From the NCBI GenBank assembly GCA_017503725.1, contig JAFVSL010000013.1, positions 1 through 35,832 on the forward strand: a DNA stretch of 35,832 nt. Direction: 5' to 3'. Below, piece after piece: positions 1-7,520 of the stretch. Source of the DNA: Alphaproteobacteria bacterium (lineage in GTDB: Bacteria; Pseudomonadota; Alphaproteobacteria; Rs-D84). The notes under the pieces are model-generated. The model was not told where the DNA came from, searched no databases, and saw nothing but the letters and a program-made list of their open reading frames with translations. Each line of letters starts with the position of its first letter. Position 1 is the first letter of the stretch. The position numbers and the translations under genes were made by a program.

Positions 1-57
1 GATGATGAAATCTTTACACGAACGGGCTAGCCTTCCAACAGGCATGCATGTATTATA

Positions 58-561
58 TTATAAATGTTGCTGAAAATCAAATAACTTTTTCTGTTCGGCA
101 AAGTCATTACTGCGTGATGCCTTGTCCAACATATCGCGAACGGATATATGACATTGATTACTCAATATATGATTTACGACTTCTGGGTTCAGATATGCCA
201 GCGACAGGTGTTTATAAATATGGCGCAGGGCAACATGTTCGGCTCGGCCAATTGAATCTACGTCGCCACCTTGTTCATACATCTCGCGATACCGCCACGC
301 GGTGGCGAACGCCTTCAATATCAGGTGGTTGTTTTCTGTAATGCTCAGCGTGCCATTACATCCACCGCTAAATCTGGTGTTGGCATATCGGCGCAGTACA
401 ACCGGTCGCACAATCGTCGCATTATCGCCATTTACCGCATATTCCATTGGACTGTTATTATGATTGATATGATGTGTAGATAAAAATGAATTATACAACC
501 GTGGGTTGATGTTGATACAGAATATCAGTTGTTCTTGCGAATAAATTGCTAGTTCAATCAT
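58..561 (-). CDS. Serine recombinase C-terminal region, catalytic domain absent
   Basis: The protein (about 167 residues from ATG 561) matches the tail of large serine recombinases. It has a strand pair like IRPVVLRR...TRFSGG, then a helix like LILKAFATAWRYREMYEQGG, then a helix-turn-helix (RHIYKHLSLAYLNPEVVNHIL), then the short FAEQKKLF motif that usually reads W-x-x-Q-R. Family members are normally about 500 residues or more, with an N-terminal resolvase domain bearing the catalytic Ser. None of that is present, and the 250 bases upstream hold no open frame. AGGAGG lies 15 nt before the ATG and 3 nt before an in-frame TTG at 573, so the start is uncertain. It is either a remnant or a stand-alone DNA-binding protein. 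The family match is by eye but consistent along the whole length. Confidence 0.6.
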   Translation of the reverse strand: MIELAIYSQEQLIFCININPRLYNSFLSTHHINHNNSPMEYAVNGDNATIVRPVVLRRYANTRFSGGCNGTLSITENNHLILKAFATAWRYREMYEQGGDVDSIGRAEHVALRHIYKHLSLAYLNPEVVNHILSNQCHISVRDMLDKASRSNDFAEQKKLFDFQQHL

Positions 562-573
562 AACACGAACCAA

Positions 574-827
574 TTCCCTCCTTTGTGGGTATTACAGGTT
601 TGACCCCTTATAATTAATTAATAACGGGAAAGGAATTTTTTTCAAATGTGATCTTTGTAAAAATCGCCAAAATTGAAAATATTTTACTTGAAAACAAATT
701 TTAACCCGCTGTTTTGCAGCGGGCTAGGTGGGCACCAGGATAAATTCTTTTAATGTTTTACCAGTTAATTCCCAGATAATATACAACAGATGCCAAATAT
801 TACTTTAGATTTTTCTACAGTACAGTA
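574..827. other. Non-coding gap with one hairpin
   Basis: No open frame was recognised here. A perfect 7-bp hairpin (705-711 with 717-723, 5-nt loop) is followed on the minus strand by a T/A-rich run, so it may end the 1812-828 transcript as a weak intrinsic terminator. The remainder is A+T rich without a convincing promoter. Confidence 0.4.
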
Positions 828-1406
828 TTATTTCAAATTTTTTAGAAAATTATATAATTCATCCCATGCAGAATTAGTCTGAATGTGGGATCTTATGGCA
901 AAATATTCTTCGTCGGATAGGTTAGATCTAGAGTAGTTTAAATCACCTGGTGCAAATATATCCCAAATATTGCCCCATTTAGTGTTTTGTATGTTTGGTT
1001 GCATAGAGTTTAAAATATGTCCTCTAACGCTGTCAGAAAAACACAGGGTGCGTTGGGAGTCTGTATAGCAAAATGTTTGCACCAAATAAGCAGAGCGATC
1101 CGAGTGATTTTTCAGTAAATCTAAAATGCCTATGTTGCCAATGGTTTCAGATACGTACTTTGTATAGGGACCTGGAAAATCGTTTAGGGCGGTAATTGTT
1201 AAACCAGAATCGTGCACTAAAACTGGGTGCTGTAAAATTTTAAACGCCTCTTGAGCTTTAAATATAGCGACTTCTTTAATGGTCGAGGTTTGGGGCTCAA
1301 TTAAATTTACATTTGCGTGTTCTAATCGCACTGCAACATCTTTCAATTTTTTCGAAAGAGTTAAAAATTTATTTTTATTAGATGTGACAAAAGATATTTT
1401 ATTCAT
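828..1406 (-). CDS. HAM1/RdgB-like non-canonical purine NTP pyrophosphatase family protein
   Basis: Proteins of this family hydrolyse dITP, XTP and similar damaged nucleotides to the monophosphate. The N-terminus SFVTSNKNKF matches the nucleotide-binding TxNxxK motif, and LVHDSGLTI...FPGPYTKYV matches the family's DSGL and PG-Y elements around residues 70-90. At 192 residues the length is normal. The start at 1406 gives the family N-terminus and has AAGAG upstream; an upstream in-frame ATG at 1442 would add 12 unlike residues inside the neighbour. It overlaps the deoxyribosyltransferase-like gene by 8 nt, so the two are probably co-translated. The sequence is divergent, so the exact substrate is open. 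It could be a housecleaning enzyme or act on a modified nucleotide with its partner. Confidence 0.7.
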   Translation of the reverse strand: MNKISFVTSNKNKFLTLSKKLKDVAVRLEHANVNLIEPQTSTIKEVAIFKAQEAFKILQHPVLVHDSGLTITALNDFPGPYTKYVSETIGNIGILDLLKNHSDRSAYLVQTFCYTDSQRTLCFSDSVRGHILNSMQPNIQNTKWGNIWDIFAPGDLNYSRSNLSDEEYFAIRSHIQTNSAWDELYNFLKNLK

Positions 1407-1812
1407 AAAACAACTCTTTACATACTTTGATGGCGGCATCAAGATCGTTTACACGCAAGGTAGCGTGATAGTCAAGCCAATAGTCTCCTTTGTGCGCATC
1501 CCCAAATACGATGATTGTTTTATTGTTTAAAAAAGCAAACAAGACTTCCATCGCGGTTCCTATCATAGTAGCATTTTCAAAAGTGTCATTCACAATTATT
1601 ATATCTGCTTCTAAAATGTCTTGTTTGTCACGAATTATGGCTCCTTTGGGATCAGGGAAAGTCTCTTCCTTCTCACGACCACGATACGCATGTTTTACAA
1701 AAAAAGTATCAGATAACAAATGTTTTGCATGTTCGCGCCAAGCTAGTGTTTTTTGCCTTCCTTCTCCTGTTGCAAAACCACGCATGGGACCAGCTAAGAA
1801 AATAGTTTTCAT
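1399..1812 (-). CDS. Nucleoside 2-deoxyribosyltransferase-like protein
   Basis: Members of this fold cleave or transfer the N-glycosidic bond of nucleosides. The N-terminal FLAGPMRG motif, the central ILEADIIIVNDT strand and GTAMEVLFAF (around residues 95-105, with the likely catalytic Glu) are typical of the deoxyribosyltransferase-like superfamily. YWLDYHATLRVNDLDAAI near the end resembles the NDT-2 group. The protein is 137 residues, a normal size. AAGGA sits 7 nt before ATG 1812, which decides the start over a TTG two codons upstream. It is first in a two-gene operon with the HAM1-like gene. The substrate cannot be read from sequence. Confidence 0.62.
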   Translation of the reverse strand: MKTIFLAGPMRGFATGEGRQKTLAWREHAKHLLSDTFFVKHAYRGREKEETFPDPKGAIIRDKQDILEADIIIVNDTFENATMIGTAMEVLFAFLNNKTIIVFGDAHKGDYWLDYHATLRVNDLDAAIKVCKELFYE

Positions 1813-1873
1813 TTGCAATCCTTTGTTACAACAATTAGTATCATAAAATATAGTATTTTCAAGTTGTTTTTGC

Positions 1874-1926
1874 TTGAATCTCTAAAAAAAACTTTTAGAA
1901 TGTCCATTAGGACAGAGGGGGTGTAG
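1874..1926 (+). promoter_or_regulatory. Putative promoter with two inverted repeats before the radical SAM operon
   Basis: A -35 TTGAAT (1874-1879), 16-nt spacer and -10 TAGAAT (1896-1901) precede the operon. A perfect 7-bp inverted repeat (1881-1887 with 1893-1899) covers the spacer and -10, and a second 5-bp repeat (1901-1905 with 1910-1914) covers the expected start site. That is how a repressor operator would be placed. An 8-codon frame with ATG at 1900 ends at TAG 1924-1926; it has no clear ribosome site and probably means nothing unless transcription starts further upstream. Confidence 0.4.
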
Positions 1927-1941
1927 TATTGTGAGGTTAAT

Positions 1942-3228
1942 ATGAACCCAATATTGCAACGCAAGCAATGGTCTAATACTGAAGAAGAACAAATTATTTT
2001 TTTTGAGGATTGGACCCCAGATAATTTACCAGCAATTGCGAATTTACGTCAAAATAATAAGCTTGCCAATGTTCATGAGTTTGCAATTGAACCAGGAATG
2101 AAAGCGATTTTGAATAAGTTGATTGTGCACAAGTTTTCATATTCTGAATTAAATAACATATTGTATCAATATTGGTTTTCTCGGGCATATACGGCATTAC
2201 AGCAGTATTCAAACTATGTTTACCCTTTAATTCCCAATGCTAATATTAATTTGTTATCGGAAAAAGGAAGGCGATTATTAAATGAGCTCAATAGGGGGGC
2301 TAACCCGCCAATAGAAATTTTGCGTTCAGCCTGTCACAAAGATGAAATAGATCTAGATTTATTTGCTGATTTGCACTTTAATCCTGCTGACTTCGCAGAT
2401 CAAGAATATAAATTTTTATCTCCAATCTCGGGTTGTCCTTATCATTGTGTGTATTGTGCCGAACAATCGGGTACTAAGATTCAGTCTATGCCATATCCTG
2501 TCTATTTAAAAATTTTACAATCATATGCTACAACAGATGAAAACAAAGCAGTTCATATTGGACCACATAATGATTCCGAGGCCCCCATGTATTTTGACCG
2601 TGTTTTGCGTGCCGATTTGGGCGATGTTTCACACACGTCCAGCAAGTGGCAGTCTAAAATATCTATACTAACAAAAGGTATAACCCTGGGCGGGTTGATG
2701 GACCTTGCATTAAGCAAAAGATACTATTCTAGGAATAAACCCAGTATATCAAAGGTAAATATTTCATTGTTAGAAGGTGATGATATTGAACGTAATATAG
2801 ATTTAGCTTTTAATGTTCAAAAGATTGCTAAACTATATAAAGCAGAACACAGGTTGTCGGCAAAAATATTTGCTTCTCCAGAGAATTTTATAAAATATGC
2901 AGACAAAATAAGATCGATAAAGGGCGCAGAAGGCACCTTGTTTTGGGCTGGACTTGAACCTGTTGGCAGGGCAGTTGATGTTAAAGAAGCGTATATCAGA
3001 CTAACCGATGAAGAAATCGCTGCTGTTATGGAACGTGCTGGTTTTAAGCCGGGTGAAGTTGGAACAAATATGAATGTTGATTTTGGGCATAGTCGCTATC
3101 TTACTGCGGATGGTCATATGCAAATGGACGCTTTTGGTCGTGTTTACATGAAAACTGCCAGTGAAGAAGTTTTAACTAGCGATATTTTTTATGATATTTA
3201 TAATATAAATAAAACAAAGGTCAGATAA
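1942..3228 (+). CDS. Radical SAM protein of unknown reaction
   Basis: The protein has 428 residues. The CX3CX2C motif that binds the radical SAM [4Fe-4S] cluster is complete at C165, C169 and C172 (GCPYHCVYC). About 160 residues precede the core, a helical extension not recognised. Downstream strands such as KVNISLLEG and GTLFWAGLEPVGR fit a TIM-barrel core, with some resemblance to spore-photoproduct-lyase-like enzymes, but no subfamily could be assigned. No extra Cys-rich SPASM domain is obvious. GAGG precedes ATG 1942. The next gene begins one base after its stop, so it is in an operon with the ABC-F and methyltransferase genes. In aminoglycoside clusters radical SAM enzymes oxidise or epimerise sugars; that role here is only a possibility. 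Confidence 0.75.
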   Translation: MNPILQRKQWSNTEEEQIIFFEDWTPDNLPAIANLRQNNKLANVHEFAIEPGMKAILNKLIVHKFSYSELNNILYQYWFSRAYTALQQYSNYVYPLIPNANINLLSEKGRRLLNELNRGANPPIEILRSACHKDEIDLDLFADLHFNPADFADQEYKFLSPISGCPYHCVYCAEQSGTKIQSMPYPVYLKILQSYATTDENKAVHIGPHNDSEAPMYFDRVLRADLGDVSHTSSKWQSKISILTKGITLGGLMDLALSKRYYSRNKPSISKVNISLLEGDDIERNIDLAFNVQKIAKLYKAEHRLSAKIFASPENFIKYADKIRSIKGAEGTLFWAGLEPVGRAVDVKEAYIRLTDEEIAAVMERAGFKPGEVGTNMNVDFGHSRYLTADGHMQMDAFGRVYMKTASEEVLTSDIFYDIYNINKTKVR

Positions 3229-3229
3229 T

Positions 3230-4795
3230 ATGTTGTTACAAGCAGATAAGATTACTTTTGGCTATACTGATATTCCCTTGTTCAAACAAGCTTCGTTTTC
3301 TATAAACGAAGGTGATAGAATAGGGCTTGTTGGGGATAACGGGGCAGGAAAGAGCACTTTATTTAAATGTTTATTAGGTATAGAGAAACCCTATGAAGGA
3401 CATGTTATAATATCAAGAAATGTCGGCAAAATTGCCTATGTACCACAAAGTTTGCCAACTGATTTGCGCGATAAAACATTTGCAGATTATTTATTAGAGG
3501 CCATTCCAGTCGAAGAACGTGACTATTCTAGCTGGAAAGTTGATGTAGCGATGGATGAAATTGGCGTCCCGCAAGAAATTAGGGGGTTCCCATTAGCACA
3601 CTTAAGTGGTGGGTGGCAAAGAATGGCACTGATTTTGCGTGCTACTATGGATGAACCGAGTTTGATTTTGATGGACGAACCTACGAATTATTTAGATCTT
3701 GAAAAAATTTTCAAATTGGAAGATTTACTGTTAAATGTTATAAAAACACCGTACATGGTTATTAGCCATGATCGAAAGTTTCTAGACAAATGCACGAACA
3801 AAACAATACACTTGCGTGGTGGACAGGTTATATCACATAATATTCCTTATTCTCATGCCAGAACATCGTTGCTAGAAGAAGATTTAGCTGCAGCTAAGGC
3901 TCGTGAAAATGAGGAAGCGGAAATTGAACGTATTCGTGCAGCGGCAAAGCGAATTCATATATGGAGCGCTGGTCGAAATCCAGATATGGATAGGCGTGCA
4001 AAAGCAATGTATACACGTGCTGCACAATTAGAAGCTAAAAAGACGGATGTATATGTGGCCAGCAAACGCGAAATAGATTTTAACCCCGATGACATTAAAC
4101 CAAAGGTATTGCTCCGGATAAATAATTATCAAGTTGTAGCACCAGATGGGCGCCCGTTGTTTAGAATACCGGAAATGAATATAAAAAAGGGGGATCGTGT
4201 TGCTATCCTTGCCACAAACGGCGTTGGCAAAACTCAAATGCTAGAAGCTCTAATGAGAGCATATAGAGAACCTGTTGTAGATTCTGTAAATAAGACTGAA
4301 ATGCGCTTTAATCCACAGGTCAATATCGGTTATTTTGATCAACATATGGCACATCTGCCATTAAATAAAACGATTACAGATTATATTCAGGATCTTGGGA
4401 AAAGTACACAAGAAGCAACTAAGTTATTGGTAGTAGCAGGGTTCCCATACAAAATGCATACTCAAAAGATATCCAGCTTAAGTCAGGGAGAAAAAGCCCG
4501 GTTGGCTTTTTTAGGCTTGAAGGTCGGCAAGTATAATTTCTTTATCATGGACGAACCGACAAACCATATCGATATTGATGGGCAAGAAAAATTTGAAGAT
4601 GCTGTTATTAGTGAAGGGCATACATGTATTTTTGTGTCGCACGATAGATATATGATGGAACAAGTTGCAAATAAATATTATCAGGTCAAAAAAGGGACAT
4701 TGGTTCCTGTCGATTCTGTTGAACCTTTCTATAAAGAAGTTATGATGAGGCAAGATATTGCTGTGTTTGATGCGGTCAAAAGCAAAAGAAGATAA
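3230..4795 (+). CDS. ABC-F family ATPase (ribosome-associated; possible antibiotic resistance)
   Basis: ABC-F proteins bind the ribosomal E site and either aid translation or dislodge antibiotics. Two nucleotide-binding domains are present and no membrane segment. Domain 1 has Walker A GDNGAGKS (residues 35-42), signature LSGGWQ (125-130) and Walker B LILMDEP (145-151). Domain 2 has Walker A ATNGVGKT (about 328, with Ala for the first Gly), signature LSQGEK (about 416) and MDEPTNHID (about 440), then SHDRY. A charged linker of roughly 80 residues joins them, as in the family. At 521 residues the size is usual. It is sandwiched between a radical SAM gene and a methyltransferase gene with 1-nt and 0-nt gaps. 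That context favours a self-protection role over a housekeeping Uup/EttA role, but sequence alone cannot decide. Confidence 0.88.
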   Translation: MLLQADKITFGYTDIPLFKQASFSINEGDRIGLVGDNGAGKSTLFKCLLGIEKPYEGHVIISRNVGKIAYVPQSLPTDLRDKTFADYLLEAIPVEERDYSSWKVDVAMDEIGVPQEIRGFPLAHLSGGWQRMALILRATMDEPSLILMDEPTNYLDLEKIFKLEDLLLNVIKTPYMVISHDRKFLDKCTNKTIHLRGGQVISHNIPYSHARTSLLEEDLAAAKARENEEAEIERIRAAAKRIHIWSAGRNPDMDRRAKAMYTRAAQLEAKKTDVYVASKREIDFNPDDIKPKVLLRINNYQVVAPDGRPLFRIPEMNIKKGDRVAILATNGVGKTQMLEALMRAYREPVVDSVNKTEMRFNPQVNIGYFDQHMAHLPLNKTITDYIQDLGKSTQEATKLLVVAGFPYKMHTQKISSLSQGEKARLAFLGLKVGKYNFFIMDEPTNHIDIDGQEKFEDAVISEGHTCIFVSHDRYMMEQVANKYYQVKKGTLVPVDSVEPFYKEVMMRQDIAVFDAVKSKRR

Positions 4796-5518
4796 ATGTT
4801 AAAAACAGATTCACAAAAGATGTATGATGGTTTAGCTTCGGGATACAGGGGGTATTCCAGGGGGCGCATTAACTATCTGAATGCTATTGATTCTGTCGTA
4901 AAAGATTATATAAAACCAAATGTTTCCATAATAGATTTTGGGGCAGCAGACGGTGTTCGTATTCATAATATAATATGTGGAGTATCCGTTTCTTTATGCC
5001 TTGTTGAAAACTCGCATAATATGCTACAACAGATATTTTCTATGTGGCCAAATGCATCGGTGTTGGCTTGTGATTTTGCTGGCAGTGATTTCCAAGTGCA
5101 AAAAAAATATGATGTCGCAACCTGTTTGTGGAACGTATTGGGGCATCTTGGGGAAGAGCAACAAGTCTTAACTGGTTTACAGAATATTAAAAATTCAATA
5201 AAGCAAGGTGGGGCGATAATATTAGATGTCAACAATCGTCAAAATATTTCACAATATGGATGGCGGGCATTAAAAAATATAATCAAGGATACATTTTCAT
5301 ACAATTTCAAAAATGGAGATATTAAATTTAATATCAATTTAGAAATAGGAACTGTACCTTCAAGTGTTCATATTTTTTCAAGATCAGAAATAGAGCGACT
5401 AATAAAAAAAGCTGGGCTTGTTATAAAACGTAGACTGTTTATCAATTATGCCAACGGCAAGCAGCAAAAGTCGTCATTATTCGGTCAGCTTTGCTATGTC
5501 TTGACTGTCAAAAAATAG
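4796..5518 (+). CDS. Class I SAM-dependent methyltransferase
   Basis: This 240-residue protein carries the SAM-binding glycine motif DFGAADG (residues 47-53), an acidic residue after the second strand (LVEN), and a post-motif stretch YDVATCLWNVLGHL typical of small-molecule methyltransferases of the Methyltransf_11/25 type. Its ATG follows directly on the stop of the ABC-F gene. Its last 42 bases overlap the 3' end of the convergent kinase gene on the other strand. The substrate is unknown. Given the neighbours it could methylate the product of the cluster (an amino sugar, for example); an rRNA methyltransferase for resistance is less likely from the motif set. Confidence 0.78.
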   Translation: MLKTDSQKMYDGLASGYRGYSRGRINYLNAIDSVVKDYIKPNVSIIDFGAADGVRIHNIICGVSVSLCLVENSHNMLQQIFSMWPNASVLACDFAGSDFQVQKKYDVATCLWNVLGHLGEEQQVLTGLQNIKNSIKQGGAIILDVNNRQNISQYGWRALKNIIKDTFSYNFKNGDIKFNINLEIGTVPSSVHIFSRSEIERLIKKAGLVIKRRLFINYANGKQQKSSLFGQLCYVLTVKK

Positions 5519-6370
5519 GTACTTGCCATACATCCAGGATACAATTCTGCCATTGTTCCAGGTTTCATCTATTGTGTCGCACAAATATGTAGCTGTATCA
5601 GATATGCAACTAAAAGTAATCCAGTATTTCAATTCTTCGATATTTATGTCAGGTACGATAGATTTGTATCCTTGAAAAAAAGACTTGAAAATCTCGCAAT
5701 TAAAGTTGCCCCCGTCTGGAAAAGACCATTCCACCATTGCGTGCGCTAAATCCTTCAATGGGTTGCCAATGCAAGACCAGTCAAAATCTAAAATAGCAGA
5801 AATGTTATCTTGTTGGAATAAGACATTTTGTACACGAAAATCGTTGTGTATAATGTGTGTGTCTGTCTTTTTTAATGTCTCTGATTGTAGTAGTTCACCA
5901 ACCAATTTTATAAAATTGGCTCCATCTGTATGTTTCTTTTTAATTTTTTCTTGCATTGATAACGCTCGCAATAATTCCGAGTCGACTTTTCTGCTTGGCA
6001 AATCAGGGGACGAAAAATTTTTTGAAGCTTTATGAAATAGAGCCAACATTTTCCCTCCATTAAAGGCCATACAAGGCGTGATTTTAATGGGCGTTAGTGT
6101 TGTCCCTTCGCAAAATTCTAGTAAGGTTTCTGAACCTATGCAGATTATTTTGCGTACAGGGATATTGTTTCTCAGTAAATGGTCAGAAAATTGCTTTTCA
6201 AAGATTATATCTTGTGTTGATTTGTCACGTAATGCCTTTCTGAAAATATATTTATTTTCCATATCATCTAACAAAACGAATATATCATTGTCAAAACCGT
6301 CATATATTTTTTTGTATGACACCAAATTTTTGTTAAATTTTTGTGATAACAAATCAAGATTCAATGACAT
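5477..6370 (-). CDS. APH/choline-kinase-fold phosphotransferase
   Basis: Proteins of this fold move a phosphate from ATP to a hydroxyl of an aminoglycoside, choline or similar small molecule. The catalytic Brenner motif HNDFRVQN is at residues 175-182 (H175, D177, N182) and the metal-binding DFDW at 195-198, both complete. An N-lobe Lys-like region (YIFRKALR) is near residue 45. The length of 297 is usual. ATG 6370 is favoured over an upstream TTG and has AAGAG upstream. It overlaps the GT4 gene by 17 nt and is last in the six-gene minus-strand operon. In streptomycin-type clusters such a kinase gives self-resistance; a biosynthetic sugar or amino-alcohol kinase is the alternative. Confidence 0.8.
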   Translation of the reverse strand: MSLNLDLLSQKFNKNLVSYKKIYDGFDNDIFVLLDDMENKYIFRKALRDKSTQDIIFEKQFSDHLLRNNIPVRKIICIGSETLLEFCEGTTLTPIKITPCMAFNGGKMLALFHKASKNFSSPDLPSRKVDSELLRALSMQEKIKKKHTDGANFIKLVGELLQSETLKKTDTHIIHNDFRVQNVLFQQDNISAILDFDWSCIGNPLKDLAHAMVEWSFPDGGNFNCEIFKSFFQGYKSIVPDINIEELKYWITFSCISDTATYLCDTIDETWNNGRIVSWMYGKYLFFDSQDIAKLTE

Positions 6371-7520
6371 CTGCAAACTCTTTTGTTAAATCAGACCAAG
6401 GGATAAATTTATTTTTGCAGGATAGTTCTTCATACATTGTAATATATTTATCTGCTTGTGCTTCTATAGAAAAACTATCGGCAAATAATAAACCATTTTT
6501 AATCATTCTATCATTAGTTTCGGGTTTATTCAAAGTTTTTATGATTTTTTGTGCCAAATCATCAGCGTTTTCAGATTCAAACAATAATCCTGTTTCGTTA
6601 TCTTTGATATATTCCGATATACCACCAATGTTTGCACCAATGGGAATACAGCCACAGGCACTTGCTTCTATGTTAACGTTGCCACCGCCCTCAGATCTGG
6701 ATGGACAAATATGTGCCACAGCACCTTTCATATATGCGTACAGATGTTCCAGTGGAATTGTTCCTAAAAATTCTACGGCGGAACTTAAACCTAATTTATC
6801 AGTCAGATTTTTTAAGTTTTCTTCTTCTTCCCCCTCTCCGGCGATCAGCAACTTTAATTCGGGGTGCTTCGATGCGACTTGTGCAAATGCTTTTATAAGA
6901 ATATCTAGTCCCTTGTCGTATACCAAACGTCTGGCAGACAAGATATAAGGGGTGGCGGTTTTATGTGGGGAAATTGTTGCAATTTTATCTAGGTCCAAAC
7001 CTGTTTTGATTACGGGGATATCTCTTTGTACGTTTGCAACTCGTCTGGCGTCATCTGCAATAGATTCCGAGTATGCAGAATATCCGTCTGCTTGAGCTAT
7101 GCTTTGTACGCTGTCTATCTTGTGTTCCTCCCATATTGGTCCTTCGGCTACATCTCCGCCAACAAAAGTCATCATACAGGGAATATGAAGTTTTCTTGCT
7201 AATAATAATGCAAACAGAGGCAAAGGTCTTCTTACGCCCACAACGTGAATAATATCTGCGTGCAATTCGTCGTTTTCGATGATTTTATTGAAAAAATCCC
7301 GGTATTCCTCATCCGTATCCGGTTTAGGAATACGAAATACAGAGGTGTTATCGTATATAGCATAATTTGCAAGTGAATCTGGGAACTGCTTTGTTAGAAC
7401 AACCGTCTTTATACCCCGTTTATTATATTCTCTACAGTAGGATTCTACCGAAGTTTCTACGCCTCCCATGTTTGGTTTGTAAATAGACAATACAAATAAA
7501 ACTTTTTTAACCTTGGGCAT
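6354..7520 (-). CDS. GT4-family retaining glycosyltransferase
   Basis: The N-terminus VLFVLSIYKPNMGGVETSV shows the GT4 glycine-rich acceptor loop. The C-terminal half has SARRLVYDKGLDILIKAF (donor-binding start), LLIAGEGEEE, and the E-x7-E motif within SRSEGGGNVNIEASACG near residues 275-290, followed by IGANIGGISEYI. The length is 388, full for the family. AAGGA stands before ATG 7520. GT4 enzymes build lipopolysaccharide and capsule, but also attach glucosamine to 2-deoxystreptamine in aminoglycoside pathways (the NeoM/BtrM type). It overlaps the aminotransferase gene by 14 nt. Donor and acceptor cannot be told from sequence. Confidence 0.88.
   Translation of the reverse strand: MPKVKKVLFVLSIYKPNMGGVETSVESYCREYNKRGIKTVVLTKQFPDSLANYAIYDNTSVFRIPKPDTDEEYRDFFNKIIENDELHADIIHVVGVRRPLPLFALLLARKLHIPCMMTFVGGDVAEGPIWEEHKIDSVQSIAQADGYSAYSESIADDARRVANVQRDIPVIKTGLDLDKIATISPHKTATPYILSARRLVYDKGLDILIKAFAQVASKHPELKLLIAGEGEEEENLKNLTDKLGLSSAVEFLGTIPLEHLYAYMKGAVAHICPSRSEGGGNVNIEASACGCIPIGANIGGISEYIKDNETGLLFESENADDLAQKIIKTLNKPETNDRMIKNGLLFADSFSIEAQADKYITMYEELSCKNKFIPWSDLTKEFADVIES

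Noticed and set aside
3230..4795. ABC transporter (exporter) for the cluster product
   Set aside because: The two ATPase domains with linker and no membrane segments identify an ABC-F protein, not a transporter; no permease gene lies beside it.
6343..6948. Plus-strand open frame of about 200 codons opposite the GT4 gene
   Set aside because: It is the antisense shadow of a well-conserved glycosyltransferase and has no ribosome site or family motif.
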